Positions 8,373 to 17,247 of a DNA stretch of 64,000 nucleotides are shown here, piece after piece; within the stretch, counting starts at the first letter, position 1; every line of letters begins with the position of its first letter. The stretch comes from Epilithonimonas sp. JDS. Lineage in GTDB: Bacteria > Bacteroidota > Bacteroidia > Flavobacteriales > Weeksellaceae. The notes beneath the pieces are model-generated. The model made no database searches. It was not told where the DNA came from and worked only from the letters and a program-made list of their open reading frames with translations. A program made the translations under genes and the position numbers. The stretch is from positions 1-64,000 of the forward strand of contig NZ_JAJSAX010000006.1 in NCBI RefSeq assembly GCF_021261315.1, given 5' to 3'.

Positions 8373-10547
8373 TTATTGCTGAGATTGATGATAAGCCATC
8401 GCAATATGAATGTCAAAATAAGAAAAACCTTCGCCTAATTCCTCTTTGATGGCTTTTAAAGATGGAATGGTTTGGGATTTTGCAATTTCGAGAATCGGTT
8501 CTATTTTGCTCATATCCATTAATTCGTCGGCTTCTATTTTTCCAGTTGCTACAAAATTTGCTAAATGATTTTGAATAGTGTTGATAGACAGATTTCTGAT
8601 TTTAGCGATTTCTTCGATAGTTTTTCCGTCTTTGTACATCTCAAAAGTTGTCGCAAAAGTTCCAGATGTCTTGGGATTCGTCTTTTGGGGGTCTCGTTTT
8701 TTCTTCGGTTTTTTCTCGATGACTTTACTAGTCAAACTATGAATGTTGCAATAATCTGTAATCGGAGTCAAAAATATCTCACCATATTTTTCAATTTTAA
8801 AAGCTCCGAAACCGCTAATTTGACTTAATTCCTCTTTGGAATTTGGAAGATAAGTTGACAATTCCAGCAAAGTTGCATCAGAGAAAATGACATACGGTGG
8901 AACATTTTCTCGTTCGGCAATTTCTCGTCTTAAAGTTCTTAGTTCCGCAAACAAATCTTCATTTGCATCAAAGTCTGGAGCTGAATAATCGTTCTCAACT
9001 TCAGCAACAACGACGGCTTTGGCTTGTTCTTTTACTTTTCGGAAAGTGACTTTTTTATCTTTAAATAAAACCAATTTGCTCTCTTCATTCAGCTTTAAAA
9101 CAGAAAATTCTTCATTCGATTCATTCAAAAAACCATTAATCAATAATTGTCTTATCAAGTTTTGCCAATAATTTTTATCCTGATTATTTCCAATGCCATA
9201 AGTTGGCAAACTGCGCATCGAATCTGTAATTTTCACACTTTTTGAACCTCGCAGAAAATCAATGATTAAGTTTTTTCCGTATCGTTCCTTCAACCTAAAA
9301 ATCGCACTCAATAATTTTTGAGCATCAGTTGTTGCGTCCCAAGTTTCAAATTCGCTCAAGCAAAAATCGCAGGAATTGCAGTTTCCATCGTGTTTTTCGC
9401 CAAAATATTCCATCAAGTATTGTCGTCGGCATTTTTGCATTTCGGCAAAGTCGGACATTTGTTTCAGCTTTTGCAACATCAATTCAGATTGCTCTTCGTT
9501 GCCTTCTATCATTGCAAATCTTCTCAATTTTATCACATCGGCAAATGAATAAAACAAAATCGCTTCACTCGGCAAACCGTCTCGTCCAGCTCTTCCCGTT
9601 TCTTGATAGTAACTTTCAATATTTTTGGGCAAATCTGCGTGCATTACAAAACGGACATTGCTCTTGTCGATTCCCATTCCAAAGGCAATCGTCGCAACCA
9701 TCACCCGAGTTTTATCCTTTAAAAAATCTTCCTGAACTTTCGCTCTTTCCATAGAAGAAAGTCCGGCGTGATAAAAAGCCGAGTTGATGCCATTTTCTCG
9801 CAAATTATTCGACATTTCTTCCGTTCCTTTTCTCGATAAACAGTAGATGATTCCCGAATCGTTCGGATGTTCATTGAGGTATTGAATGATGTTTTGGAAG
9901 ACCGATTGTTTCGGCTGAACAAAATATTTGATATTCGCTCTGTCGAAAGAAGAAATTAAAACCAGCGGATTTTGAAGATTCAGTTGTTTGATGATGTCTT
10001 TCCTTGTGATTTCGTCTGCACTTGCCGTCAATGCGATGATTGGGACTTCTGGAAATTGCTTTTTAATTCCATTTAAAAACAAATAATCCGGACGAAAATC
10101 GTGACCCCAATGTGAAACACAATGCGCCTCATCTATCGCAAACAGGGAAATATTGACCTCATTCAGCAATTTTAAAAACGCACCATTATCAGCACTCAAT
10201 TTTTCCGGCGCTACATATAAAAGTTTGAGCTTACCGTTTTTTAATTGGTTTAAAGTTTCATTTTGCTCATAAACACTCATCGAAGAATTGATGTACGAAG
10301 CCGAAATTCCGTTCACGCGCAACGCATCAACTTGGTCTTTCATCAAAGCAATCAAAGGCGAAATCACAATCGCAGTTCCATCCAAAACCAACGCTGGAAC
10401 TTGGTAGCAAAGTGATTTACCACCGCCAGTTGGCATCAAAACAAACGTATCTTTTTTTTCAATTACATTTTGAACTGCGTTTGCTTGTTCGAGACGGAAA
10501 TTGTCGTAGCCGAAATATTGTTGGAGTATTTCTAGTGGAGATTTCAT
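8373..10547 (-). CDS. recQ: ATP-dependent DNA helicase RecQ
   Basis: A 3'-5' helicase for recombination and repair, 724 residues. Walker A in MPTGGGKSLCYQ (about 40-51), DEAH box in AIDEAHCVSHWGHDFRPDY (about 137), helicase motifs V/VI in TIAFGMGIDKSNVR and QETGRAGRDG. The zinc module has its four Cys within CRRQYLMEYF...CNSCDFC (about 375-400). A winged-helix RQC domain, an HRDC domain (about 525-600) and a C-terminal helix-turn-helix extension (about 625-724, IEEIAKIRNLSINTIQNH) follow. The extra C-terminal domain is common in Bacteroidota RecQ. Confidence 0.95.
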   Translation of the reverse strand: MKSPLEILQQYFGYDNFRLEQANAVQNVIEKKDTFVLMPTGGGKSLCYQVPALVLDGTAIVISPLIALMKDQVDALRVNGISASYINSSMSVYEQNETLNQLKNGKLKLLYVAPEKLSADNGAFLKLLNEVNISLFAIDEAHCVSHWGHDFRPDYLFLNGIKKQFPEVPIIALTASADEITRKDIIKQLNLQNPLVLISSFDRANIKYFVQPKQSVFQNIIQYLNEHPNDSGIIYCLSRKGTEEMSNNLRENGINSAFYHAGLSSMERAKVQEDFLKDKTRVMVATIAFGMGIDKSNVRFVMHADLPKNIESYYQETGRAGRDGLPSEAILFYSFADVIKLRRFAMIEGNEEQSELMLQKLKQMSDFAEMQKCRRQYLMEYFGEKHDGNCNSCDFCLSEFETWDATTDAQKLLSAIFRLKERYGKNLIIDFLRGSKSVKITDSMRSLPTYGIGNNQDKNYWQNLIRQLLINGFLNESNEEFSVLKLNEESKLVLFKDKKVTFRKVKEQAKAVVVAEVENDYSAPDFDANEDLFAELRTLRREIAERENVPPYVIFSDATLLELSTYLPNSKEELSQISGFGAFKIEKYGEIFLTPITDYCNIHSLTSKVIEKKPKKKRDPQKTNPKTSGTFATTFEMYKDGKTIEEIAKIRNLSINTIQNHLANFVATGKIEADELMDMSKIEPILEIAKSQTIPSLKAIKEELGEGFSYFDIHIAMAYHQSQQ

Positions 10548-10594
10548 AGAATTTGTGTTTTAGTAAAAATAATGAAAATCTGTTGTTTAAGTAA

Positions 10595-10629
10595 ATTAAA
10601 AACCTCATAATTTTTTAAAACTATGAGGT
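10595..10629 (-). terminator. Terminator after the ParE-type toxin gene
   Basis: An 8-bp stem ACCTCATA/TATGAGGT (10602-10609, 10622-10629) with a T-rich tail in the minus-strand direction. The rest of 10548-10724 holds no gene. Confidence 0.55.
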
Positions 10630-10724
10630 CAATTATAAAGTCCTGAATTAAATTTTTTCATTTGAGCGTAAATGCTTTTTACCAAACCACTGATATTTAG
10701 AACCAAAATTACAGTTAAATATGA

Positions 10725-11018
10725 TTAAAAATGCGAAACAACATCCATTTGTTGATGAAGAATTCTTATAATTTCTATTTTTTCTTCTTGTAAATTGATT
10801 TTGTAAAATATAAAATGAGATTTTATTCTAGTACGGAAATATCCTTTTCTTACGTTGCTATAATCCGTTCCTGATTTCGGATTTTCGGAAATATATTCAA
10901 TCTCGTCCATCAGTAAATCAAAATAATAATCAGCTTGCTCCATAGACCATTCTTCAAAAGTATAGAGCCAAATATTTTCTAAATCAATCTCAGCCTGTTT
11001 ACTGATTTTATAATTCAT
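10725..11018 (-). CDS. ParE/RelE-superfamily toxin
   Basis: 97 residues of the RelE/ParE fold: N-terminal YKISKQAEIDLENIWLYT, then the basic strands GYFRTRIKSHFIFYKI and the C-terminal EIIRILHQQMDV, which is the ParE pattern. ParE toxins generally poison DNA gyrase, RelE relatives cut mRNA; sequence favours ParE. The ATG overlaps the antitoxin stop by one base. Typical type II TA cassette, antitoxin first. Confidence 0.88.
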   Translation of the reverse strand: MNYKISKQAEIDLENIWLYTFEEWSMEQADYYFDLLMDEIEYISENPKSGTDYSNVRKGYFRTRIKSHFIFYKINLQEEKIEIIRILHQQMDVVSHF

Positions 11019-11266
11019 TATTCAGCAGCATATTTTTGACGTATATTTTCTTTGAAATCTTCACGATTAAAATTTACAGAAAACCCGGATTTTTCACCTT
11101 TTTTAAGTTCTTTAATTAATTCAGATTTCTTGATTTCTTCGTATTCAAACAATCGCAAAGCGGCTCTTACAACTTCACTTGTGGAAGAATACTTTCCCGT
11201 TTTTATTTGTGAATTGATAAAATTGTCGAAATAATCGCCCAGTAAAATCGAAGTATTTTTAGCCAT
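11018..11266 (-). CDS. ParD-type antitoxin (CopG-like ribbon-helix-helix)
   Basis: 82 residues. The N-terminal ribbon-helix-helix (MAKNTSILLGDYFDNFI, then KYSSTSEVVRAALRLFE) binds DNA as a dimer. The disordered acidic/basic C-terminus would wrap the toxin coded immediately downstream. Autoregulation is likely because a 15-base palindrome sits between the -7 box and the ATG. Confidence 0.88.
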   Translation of the reverse strand: MAKNTSILLGDYFDNFINSQIKTGKYSSTSEVVRAALRLFEYEEIKKSELIKELKKGEKSGFSVNFNREDFKENIRQKYAAE

Positions 11267-11297
11267 AACTTTATCATTTAATTTCTAAAACCTAATG

Positions 11298-11327
11298 TAC
11301 CAAGTTTTGGTATTTTTTCCAAATTTA
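11298..11327 (-). promoter_or_regulatory. Promoter plus operator-like palindrome of the ParDE module
   Basis: Minus-strand -7 box TAAATTTG at 11327-11320 followed by the palindrome TACCAA-GTT-TTGGTA (11298-11312) overlapping the expected transcription start. A well-placed operator for the RHH antitoxin. Confidence 0.65.
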
Positions 11328-11360
11328 ATTGCGTAGAAATTTTTGAATATTGTTGATATT

Positions 11361-11388
11361 AAAAAAGCGAGAAAAAAATTCCCGCTTC
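11361..11388 (-). terminator. Terminator of aspS
   Basis: On the minus strand, AAGCGGG and CTCGCTT arms (one G-U pair) around a T-rich loop, followed by TTTTTT, just after the aspS stop. Confidence 0.65.
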
Positions 11389-11392
11389 TAAT

Positions 11393-13147
11393 TTATGATT
11401 TTAAATCTAATTTAAGTTCCAGTTCTGTCAGCTGTTCCTGATGAATCGGCGCCGGCGCATCAATCATCACATCTCGCCCAGAATTATTTTTCGGGAAAGC
11501 GATGTAATCTCTAATCACCTCGTTTCCATCCAAAATCGCTACCAAACGGTCAAATCCGAACGCCAAACCTCCGTGAGGCGGAGCACCATATTTGAAGGCG
11601 TTCATCAGGAATCCGAATTGCGCTTCTGCTTCTTCTTTTGAGAATCCTAAAAGGTCAAACATTTTCGACTGCAAATCTTTATCAAAAATCCTGATAGAGC
11701 CGCCACCAATTTCGTTTCCGTTTAAAACCAAATCGTATGCGTTGGCTCTTGCTTTTCCTGGGTCGGTTTCCAACAGGTGGAAATCTTCTGTTTTTGGAGA
11801 CGTGAAAGGGTGGTGCATTGCGTGGTAACGTCCGCTTTCTTCATCAAATTCCAACAACGGGAAATCTACAACCCAAAGTGGTGCAAATTCGTTTCCTTTT
11901 CTGAGTCCAAGACGGTTTCCGAGTTCCATTCTAAGAGCGGAAAGTTGCGTTCTCACTTTGTCTGCGTTTCCGGACATTACGAACATTAAATCTCCAGCTT
12001 TTGCTCCGAATTCTTCTGTGATTTTCTTTAAATCTTCTTCAGAATAGAATTTATTGACAGACGAAGTCACAACACCATCATTTTGGAATTTAATCCAAAC
12101 CAATCCTGTTGCGCCAATTTGAGGGCGTTTTACCCAATCCACCAATTCGTCGATTTGTTTTCTGGTGTAATCTGCAATGCCTTCAACATTGATTCCGACT
12201 ACCAATTCTGCCTCGTCGAATATTTTGAAATCTTTTCCTTTTGTTAAGTCATTCAATTCGTGAAATTCCATTCCGAAACGGATGTCCGGTTTGTCGTTTC
12301 CATATTTCTGCATCGCATCTGCGAAGGTCATTCTTGGGAAATCTCCGAATTCGTTTCCTGTAATGTCTTTCAAAAGAACTTTCGTCATTCCTTCGAAAAC
12401 ATTCATAATATCTTCCTGCTCTACAAACGCCATTTCGCAATCGATTTGGGTGAATTCCGGCTGTCTGTCAGCACGCAAATCCTCATCACGGAAGCATTTT
12501 ACGATTTGGAAATATCGGTCCATTCCACCGACCATCAATAACTGTTTGAAAGTTTGTGGCGATTGTGGTAATGCGTAAAATTGTCCCGGATTCATTCTGC
12601 TTGGCACAACAAAATCTCTCGCGCCTTCCGGAGTAGATTTAATTAAAACCGGCGTTTCAACCTCGATGAAGCCCTCTTCGGAAAGATAATTTCTTACTTT
12701 CTGCGCCATTTTGTGACGGAAAATCAGTTTGTCTTTTACCGGATTTCTTCGGATGTCGAGGTATCTGTATTTCATTCTCAATTCTTCGCCACCGTCGGTT
12801 TCGTCTTCGATGGTGAAGGGTGGCAATTGAGATTCATTTAATATGATTAGATTTTCAACTAAGATTTCTACGTCGCCCGTTGCAATCTTTGGGTTTTTGG
12901 AAGTACGTTCGATAACGGTTCCTTCTACTTTGATGACGAACTCACGGCCGAGTTTCTTAGCGGTTTCTAAAAGTTCTTTGGAAGTTCTGTCCTCGTCCAA
13001 AACCAATTGTGTGATGCCGTAACGGTCTCGCAAATCTATCCAAATCATAAAACCTTTGTCGCGGATGGTTTGTACCCAGCCGGAAAGTGTTACTTTTTCA
13101 TTCAGATTTTTCAGCGTCAGTTCGCCGTTTGTGTGTGTACGGAACAT
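11393..13147 (-). CDS. aspS: Aspartate--tRNA ligase
   Basis: Charges tRNA-Asp. 584 residues, the bacterial type with an insertion domain. N-terminal OB fold ([24 protein letters not shown], in the first 50 residues), class II motif 2 region [18 protein letters not shown], the GAD insertion in the middle, and motif 3 [14 protein letters not shown] near the C-terminus. Own promoter and terminator. The bacterial length suggests discriminating activity, but whether this organism also makes Asn-tRNA indirectly cannot be seen here. Confidence 0.97.
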   Translation of the reverse strand: MFRTHTNGELTLKNLNEKVTLSGWVQTIRDKGFMIWIDLRDRYGITQLVLDEDRTSKELLETAKKLGREFVIKVEGTVIERTSKNPKIATGDVEILVENLIILNESQLPPFTIEDETDGGEELRMKYRYLDIRRNPVKDKLIFRHKMAQKVRNYLSEEGFIEVETPVLIKSTPEGARDFVVPSRMNPGQFYALPQSPQTFKQLLMVGGMDRYFQIVKCFRDEDLRADRQPEFTQIDCEMAFVEQEDIMNVFEGMTKVLLKDITGNEFGDFPRMTFADAMQKYGNDKPDIRFGMEFHELNDLTKGKDFKIFDEAELVVGINVEGIADYTRKQIDELVDWVKRPQIGATGLVWIKFQNDGVVTSSVNKFYSEEDLKKITEEFGAKAGDLMFVMSGNADKVRTQLSALRMELGNRLGLRKGNEFAPLWVVDFPLLEFDEESGRYHAMHHPFTSPKTEDFHLLETDPGKARANAYDLVLNGNEIGGGSIRIFDKDLQSKMFDLLGFSKEEAEAQFGFLMNAFKYGAPPHGGLAFGFDRLVAILDGNEVIRDYIAFPKNNSGRDVMIDAPAPIHQEQLTELELKLDLKS

Positions 13148-13209
13148 TTTTTTAGATGTTAGATGTTAGACTTTAGAGATTAGACATTTAGTCGTCTAAT
13201 TTCCGAGTG

Positions 13210-13243
13210 CAAAGATAATAATATGAATAGAGAATACGGCAAA
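13210..13243 (-). promoter_or_regulatory. Promoter of aspS (-7 TATCTTTG, -33 TTTG)
   Basis: A perfect -7 box on the minus strand at 13217-13210 and TTTG at 13243-13240 with a 22-base spacer. A short AT-rich leader with a TTAGA-type repeat lies between it and the ATG at 13147. Confidence 0.65.
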
Positions 13244-13259
13244 TATGTACATAATTGTC

Positions 13260-13480
13260 CATTTTTGACGTAAATAATTTCAATCGGGGCGAAGCGCGTG
13301 AGGGATTTACTTCGTACAGTTCGGCTAGCGCCTCGGGTGTAGTGGATATCCTTTTTTGTGGCGGATGGAATTGGCGGATGGGAAAAAAGATATTAACGGA
13401 TAGCCCGGCCCGAGTGGTTGCCCTTCGAGAACCTCAGGATGACACGCCAATGCGAGGGACACGCCCGAATTCTTGGTGGT
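13260..13480 (+). repeat. Intergenic stem-loop repeat (copy 3) filling a 378-base gap
   Basis: Core arms GTAGTGGATATCCTTTTTT (13339-13357) and AAAAAAGATATTAACGGATA (13383-13402), with CTCGGG/CCCGAG extending the pairing outside. A GGGGCG...GAGGG block lies left, and a REP-like stretch (CTTCGAGAACCTCAGGATGACA style, about 13422-13445) lies right. Two ORFs of 82 and 76 codons read through it on opposite strands and are rejected as genes. Confidence 0.75.
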
Positions 13481-13526
13481 CTCGGAAAATTGTTGTAATT
13501 TAGTGGAAATCAAATATTTAATTATT

Positions 13527-13712
13527 ATGGGAAGAGGAGACCAAAAATCTACCAAAGGAAAAATCGCGCGAGGAAGTTATGGAAAATCCAGACTTAGAAA
13601 AGCCTCGAAAACTGTAGTAGTGGCGGAAAAGCCAGCAAAAGAAAAAGCAGAACCAAAGCTGAAGGCGACGAAAGCCAAGGCTGAAAAACCAAAGGAAACT
13701 GAAGAAAAATAA
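13527..13712 (+). CDS. 30S ribosomal protein bTHX
   Basis: A very small, highly basic ribosomal protein (61 residues) that sits in the head of the 30S subunit. The N-terminal half MGRGDQKSTKGKIARGSYG is the THX signature in Bacteroidota; the rest is a Lys/Ala/Glu-rich tail. The longer frame from 13473 is rejected because it begins inside repeat DNA and before the characteristic MGRGD start. Monocistronic, ending in a strong terminator. Confidence 0.9.
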   Translation: MGRGDQKSTKGKIARGSYGKSRLRKASKTVVVAEKPAKEKAEPKLKATKAKAEKPKETEEK

Positions 13713-13713
13713 A

Positions 13714-13749
13714 AAAATCGGGCTCGTAAATTTTACGAGCCCGATTTGT
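13714..13749. terminator. Terminator after bTHX, shared with convergent DUF937 gene
   Basis: A stem of about 15 bp with arms AATCGGGCTCGTAAA and TTTACGAGCCCGATT and a minimal loop, flanked by A and T runs. Likely works in both directions. Confidence 0.9.
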
Positions 13750-13766
13750 ATTTGTAGTGTAATCTT

Positions 13767-14420
13767 TTATTTTCCGAAAAGTCCGCCTAGTAATCCACCA
13801 AGTCCCCCTTGCTGAGATTGTTGTTGCTGATTTCCTCCGCCTAGAACACTTCCAAGAATGTCGCCCAATCCGCCTCCGGAAGATTGCGTTGCACCGCCAA
13901 GTACGCTTCCTAAAATATCACTCAAAGGATTGTTGGATGCCTGTGCTTCTTGAGCAGAACCGCCAAGGATTCCGCCAAGCAAATCTCCCAATCCACCGCC
14001 AGAAGTCACGTTGTTGGCTTGCTTTTGCTGACCAATGTAACCCATAATTACGGGCGCCAACATTGCCAAGATTGGTCCAATTTTGTCCATAGAAATTCCG
14101 GTATTTTGTGAAAGTTGGTTTTCCACAGTAGCTTTCTCGCCTCCGAAGATGTGGCTTAGGATAGAGTCGCCTTCTTGCTCTCTGTCTAGTGCTTGCGCAG
14201 GATTGTTTAAGATGCTTCCGTCGTGGTGTTTGTCAAGCGTTGCATTTAGTTTGTCTGCTTCGTCAGTGTTTTCTGATTTTTTCTTCAAATAGCTGATGAC
14301 CAAAGGCGCAGCAACTATCAAAAGTGCGATGATTTGATTTTTGCTGATTCCGAATTTGTTCTCAGCTTGTTCTGCAACCTGGTTGCCTGTACTTCCTGTG
14401 ATAAGGTCTAATAAACTCAT
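13767..14420 (-). CDS. DUF937 domain protein
   Basis: 217 residues. Two helical repeats of the DUF937 type: residues 1-60 (FGISKNQIIALLIVAAPLVISYLKKK) and 85-135 (TGISMDKIGPILAMLAPVIMGYIGQQK). A low-complexity Gly/Leu/Gln tail with repeated GGLGDLLGGILGG-like units follows. The function of DUF937 is not established; the tail may be flexible or aggregate-forming. No signal peptide. Confidence 0.85.
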   Translation of the reverse strand: MSLLDLITGSTGNQVAEQAENKFGISKNQIIALLIVAAPLVISYLKKKSENTDEADKLNATLDKHHDGSILNNPAQALDREQEGDSILSHIFGGEKATVENQLSQNTGISMDKIGPILAMLAPVIMGYIGQQKQANNVTSGGGLGDLLGGILGGSAQEAQASNNPLSDILGSVLGGATQSSGGGLGDILGSVLGGGNQQQQSQQGGLGGLLGGLFGK

Positions 14421-14440
14421 AATATGTTTTTGTTTGAAAT

Positions 14441-14448
14441 CAAAGATA
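14441..14448 (-). promoter_or_regulatory. -7 box of the DUF937 gene (TATCTTTG)
   Basis: A perfect TAnnTTTG on the minus strand, 20 bases before the ATG at 14420. Confidence 0.6.
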
Positions 14449-14482
14449 AAAATTTTGATTAGATCTTCTAAATTAAATGCGA

Positions 14483-14992
14483 TTAATTTTTAAAAATCGG
14501 AACATTGCTACACGCTTCCCCAAACATCAAAGATTTCACAAGCGGTTTCAGTTGTTCCACCAATTCCACGTAAGCATTGTTCGGAATCGATTCATCGCTA
14601 CAACCCTTTACCAGCACACGTTTGTCTCGCAGTTCAGAGAAATCGTAGGTTTGAATCGCATTATGCATTAGCAAAACTTCCAAATCCTCACGGTTTCCAA
14701 AAACCACTTTTTTCGCAGGGTCTGTAACTTTGGACGTAATTAGAAAATAAGCCCACAACGGAATAATCACATCCTCAGAGCAATAGATGTAAACATAAGC
14801 GTCTCTATAAACCTCTGCATCGATGTTCGCAATTTTTTCGCGGAAGTCTTTTTCCTTCAAAATCATCCCTTCCCAAAGGAAATCCTTGATGTCGATTCCC
14901 AACCTTTTCCCCTTCGGATATAGGTCGGTAATATCAAAATTCACCAATCCGCTTCCTGCTACTTTATTTTTAATCTCGAAATCTTCTGTCAT
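14483..14992 (-). CDS. DUF2480 family protein
   Basis: 169 residues from the ATG at 14992. The longer frame to 15016 is rejected because its ATG lies upstream of the expected transcription start given the -7 box at 15014-15021. The body contains the DUF2480 signatures LVNFDITDLYP, IDIKDFLWEGMILKEKDFRE and KGCSDESIPNNAYVELVEQLKP. A conserved Bacteroidota protein, probably cytoplasmic; its biochemical role is not known. Confidence 0.85.
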   Translation of the reverse strand: MTEDFEIKNKVAGSGLVNFDITDLYPKGKRLGIDIKDFLWEGMILKEKDFREKIANIDAEVYRDAYVYIYCSEDVIIPLWAYFLITSKVTDPAKKVVFGNREDLEVLLMHNAIQTYDFSELRDKRVLVKGCSDESIPNNAYVELVEQLKPLVKSLMFGEACSNVPIFKN

Positions 14993-15013
14993 TTTTTTAT
15001 AACTTTGAATAAA

Positions 15014-15021
15014 CAAATTTA
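15014..15021 (-). promoter_or_regulatory. -7 box of the DUF2480 gene (TAAATTTG)
   Basis: A perfect match on the minus strand. It decides the start codon at 14992. Confidence 0.65.
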
Positions 15022-15046
15022 GTTTAAAAATTTTTAAAACTTAAAA

Positions 15047-15277
15047 ATGATGACTACACTTGAACGCAAAAAATTAATTAAAGAAAAAATCGATATTTCG
15101 GATGAATCTGTTCTGGAAAAAATAGAAAAAATCCTTGAAGAAGATATTTATATTCTTTCTGACGAGCAGCTTCTTAGACTAAAAGAAGCAAAAGCCGAAT
15201 ATAATAAAGGAAAATTCACTTCACAGGAACTAGAAGCTAAAGAGATGGAAGAATGGTTTCGGGAGCAAGAGAAGTAA
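15047..15277 (+). CDS. Putative antitoxin of a type II TA pair
   Basis: 76 residues, highly charged and helical. The N-terminal half (LERKKLIKEKIDISDESVLEKIEKIL) resembles the addiction-module components coded in front of ParE toxins in Bacteroidota. No DNA-binding fold is obvious. The stop overlaps the start of the toxin gene by 25 bases. The pairing with a ParE-like protein is the main evidence. Confidence 0.72.
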   Translation: MMTTLERKKLIKEKIDISDESVLEKIEKILEEDIYILSDEQLLRLKEAKAEYNKGKFTSQELEAKEMEEWFREQEK

Positions 15278-15555
15278 TATGGTCTTTTCGGGCAAAAAAA
15301 GATAAAAGGGAAATCTTCAAATATTGGAATCTTCGAAATAAATCAACAATTTACAGTCGAAAATTAAATAATTTTTTCAATGAGAAAATGAAGCAGATTT
15401 CTATTAATCCTTTCCTTGGAAGAAGAACATCTGTCGAAAATGTAAGAACGGTTATCGTTCGCAATTGTTTGTTGATTTATGAAATTTTCGATGATGTCAT
15501 CTTAGTTTCCGGAGTCTGGGAAGCTCATCAAAATCCTGACAGCTTAAGTCTTTAA
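15253..15555 (+). CDS. ParE/RelE-superfamily toxin
   Basis: 100 residues: IWSFRAKKDKREIFKYWNLRN, then NPFLGRRTSVENVRTVIVRNCLLIYEIFDDVILVSGVW, the plasmid-stabilisation RelE/ParE pattern with a conserved arginine and a hydrophobic final strand. The ATG at 15253 lies inside the antitoxin gene. An ATG at 15279 is out of frame, so the overlap start is the only plausible one. Confidence 0.82.
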   Translation: MVSGAREVIWSFRAKKDKREIFKYWNLRNKSTIYSRKLNNFFNEKMKQISINPFLGRRTSVENVRTVIVRNCLLIYEIFDDVILVSGVWEAHQNPDSLSL

Positions 15556-15593
15556 AAATTATTTACTATTTATTAAAAACCAAAATCTAACCC

Positions 15594-16700
15594 TTGAAAT
15601 ATTACATTATTGCAGGAGAGGCTTCCGGCGATTTGCACGCTTCCAACCTGATGAAGGCCATCAGACAGAAAGACCAGAACGCAGAATTCCGTTTTTGGGG
15701 TGGCGATTTGATGCAGAAGCAAGGCGGAACTATGGTCAAACATTACCGCGACCTCGCGTTTATGGGTTTTCTGGAAGTGGTTCAAAATCTTGGGACCATT
15801 CTCAACAATATCAAAATTTGCAAAAAAGACATTCAGGAATACAAACCAGATATGTTGATTTTGGTAGATTATCCAGGATTCAATTTGAGGATTGCAAAGT
15901 TTGCCAAAGATTTGGGAATCAAAGTGGTTTATTATATTTCGCCACAACTTTGGGCTTGGAAAGAAGGTCGTGTGGAAACCATCCGGAAATATGTGGACGA
16001 AATGCTTGTCATTCTCCCATTCGAAAAGGATTTTTATAAGAAACACGGCATAGAAACACATTTCGTAGGTCATCCGTTGCTTGATGCGATTGAAGGCTTG
16101 CAACTTGTTGATATTCAAAAATTTAAATCAGAAAACAATCTTAACGAAAAAGAAATCATCGCCCTTTTGCCTGGTTCGAGGAAGCAGGAAGTCACAAAGA
16201 TGCTGGAATTGATGTTGTCTGTAAGAAGTCATTTTACTGATTATCAGTTCGTAATAGCTGGTGCGCCGAGCTTGGAGAAAGATTTCTATGAGCAGTTTGT
16301 AGATGCTGATGTTCATTTTGTTTCCAACAAAACTTATGATTTGTTGAGATGTTCCAAAGGCGCTTTGGTAACGTCCGGAACTGCAACTTTGGAAACGGCT
16401 TTGCTCAATATCCCAGAAGTCGTCTGCTATCGAGGAAGCCGAATTTCCTACGAAATTGGAAAACGTCTCATCAAAAATATCAAATACATTTCGCTGGTCA
16501 ATTTGATAATGGACAAAGAAGTGGTCACGGAATTGATTCAAAATGAATTGAATACGACTAACTTGGTCAAAGAACTCAATAAAATCCTCAATACAGAAAA
16601 ACGCGAACAAGTTTTGAATGACTACGAGATTTTGCGTTCAAAATTAGGCGGAAGTGGCGCGAGCAATAATGCATCGGAAATCATCGTAAACTTGAAATAA
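15594..16700 (+). CDS. lpxB: Lipid-A-disaccharide synthase (TTG start)
   Basis: Joins UDP-2,3-diacylglucosamine and lipid X to make the lipid A disaccharide at the inner membrane (GT19 family). 368 residues. N-terminal KYYIIAGEASGDLHASNLM, then AFMGFLEVVQN, ISPQLWAWKEGRV, FVGHPLLDAI, LLPGSRKQEV and the SGTATLETAL sugar-nucleotide block. An in-frame stop at 15588-15590 lies immediately upstream, so the TTG at 15594 must be the start. The stop overlaps the ATG of the DUF1569 gene by one base. Confidence 0.95.
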   Translation: MKYYIIAGEASGDLHASNLMKAIRQKDQNAEFRFWGGDLMQKQGGTMVKHYRDLAFMGFLEVVQNLGTILNNIKICKKDIQEYKPDMLILVDYPGFNLRIAKFAKDLGIKVVYYISPQLWAWKEGRVETIRKYVDEMLVILPFEKDFYKKHGIETHFVGHPLLDAIEGLQLVDIQKFKSENNLNEKEIIALLPGSRKQEVTKMLELMLSVRSHFTDYQFVIAGAPSLEKDFYEQFVDADVHFVSNKTYDLLRCSKGALVTSGTATLETALLNIPEVVCYRGSRISYEIGKRLIKNIKYISLVNLIMDKEVVTELIQNELNTTNLVKELNKILNTEKREQVLNDYEILRSKLGGSGASNNASEIIVNLK

Positions 16701-17155
16701 TGGATAAAATCGAAATACAACTTCAAAAAATAGAATTACTTTTATCCAAAATTGATGTGACAAATGAGAAAGTTTCCAAAGCTTCGGTTGGTTGGCATCT
16801 CGAACATTTGTTGTTGATTCTGAACAGCAGTCTGAAAGGTTTGACGATGACAAATCCTAAAGATTATAATCCGAAATTTAGTTTGAAGAAATTTGTCTTT
16901 CTGAATTTTGGAATGATTCCAAGAGGAAAAATACGAGCACCAAAACAATTCATTCCATTAGAAGTTCCAACTCGGGAAAGTATTTTGAAATTGATTAATC
17001 GGGCAAAAGAAAGATTGAAAGCTGTTGAAAATCTTCCAGAAAAATCATTTATTACACATCCTTTTTTAGGCGATTTTGATAGGAAAACAACATTTCGTTT
17101 TTTGTGGCTTCACAGCAATCACCATTTGAAAATTGTGGATGATATTTTGAAATAG
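16700..17155 (+). CDS. DUF1569 protein (DinB-like fold)
   Basis: 151 residues. The histidines in ASVGWHLEHLLLIL and LWLHSNHHLKIVDDIL are at the positions that bind metal in DinB/YfiT-like four-helix bundles; PFLGDFDRKTTFRFLWLH is the DUF1569 signature. Function unknown; a metal-dependent thiol transferase is a possibility for the superfamily. Translationally coupled to lpxB. Confidence 0.82.
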   Translation: MDKIEIQLQKIELLLSKIDVTNEKVSKASVGWHLEHLLLILNSSLKGLTMTNPKDYNPKFSLKKFVFLNFGMIPRGKIRAPKQFIPLEVPTRESILKLINRAKERLKAVENLPEKSFITHPFLGDFDRKTTFRFLWLHSNHHLKIVDDILK

Positions 17156-17247
17156 AGTCTTTTTGTTTTAAAATTTTTCGCAAATTTTCCGAGACATTCA
17201 GATTTTTATAAATTTAATTTGTAGATTTATAAAAACACAAATCAAAG

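Noticed and set aside
13255-13555. Open frames on both strands between aspS and bTHX (82 and 76 codons)
   Set aside because: They lie on a repeat element, have no protein-like features, and end or start inside the bTHX leader.
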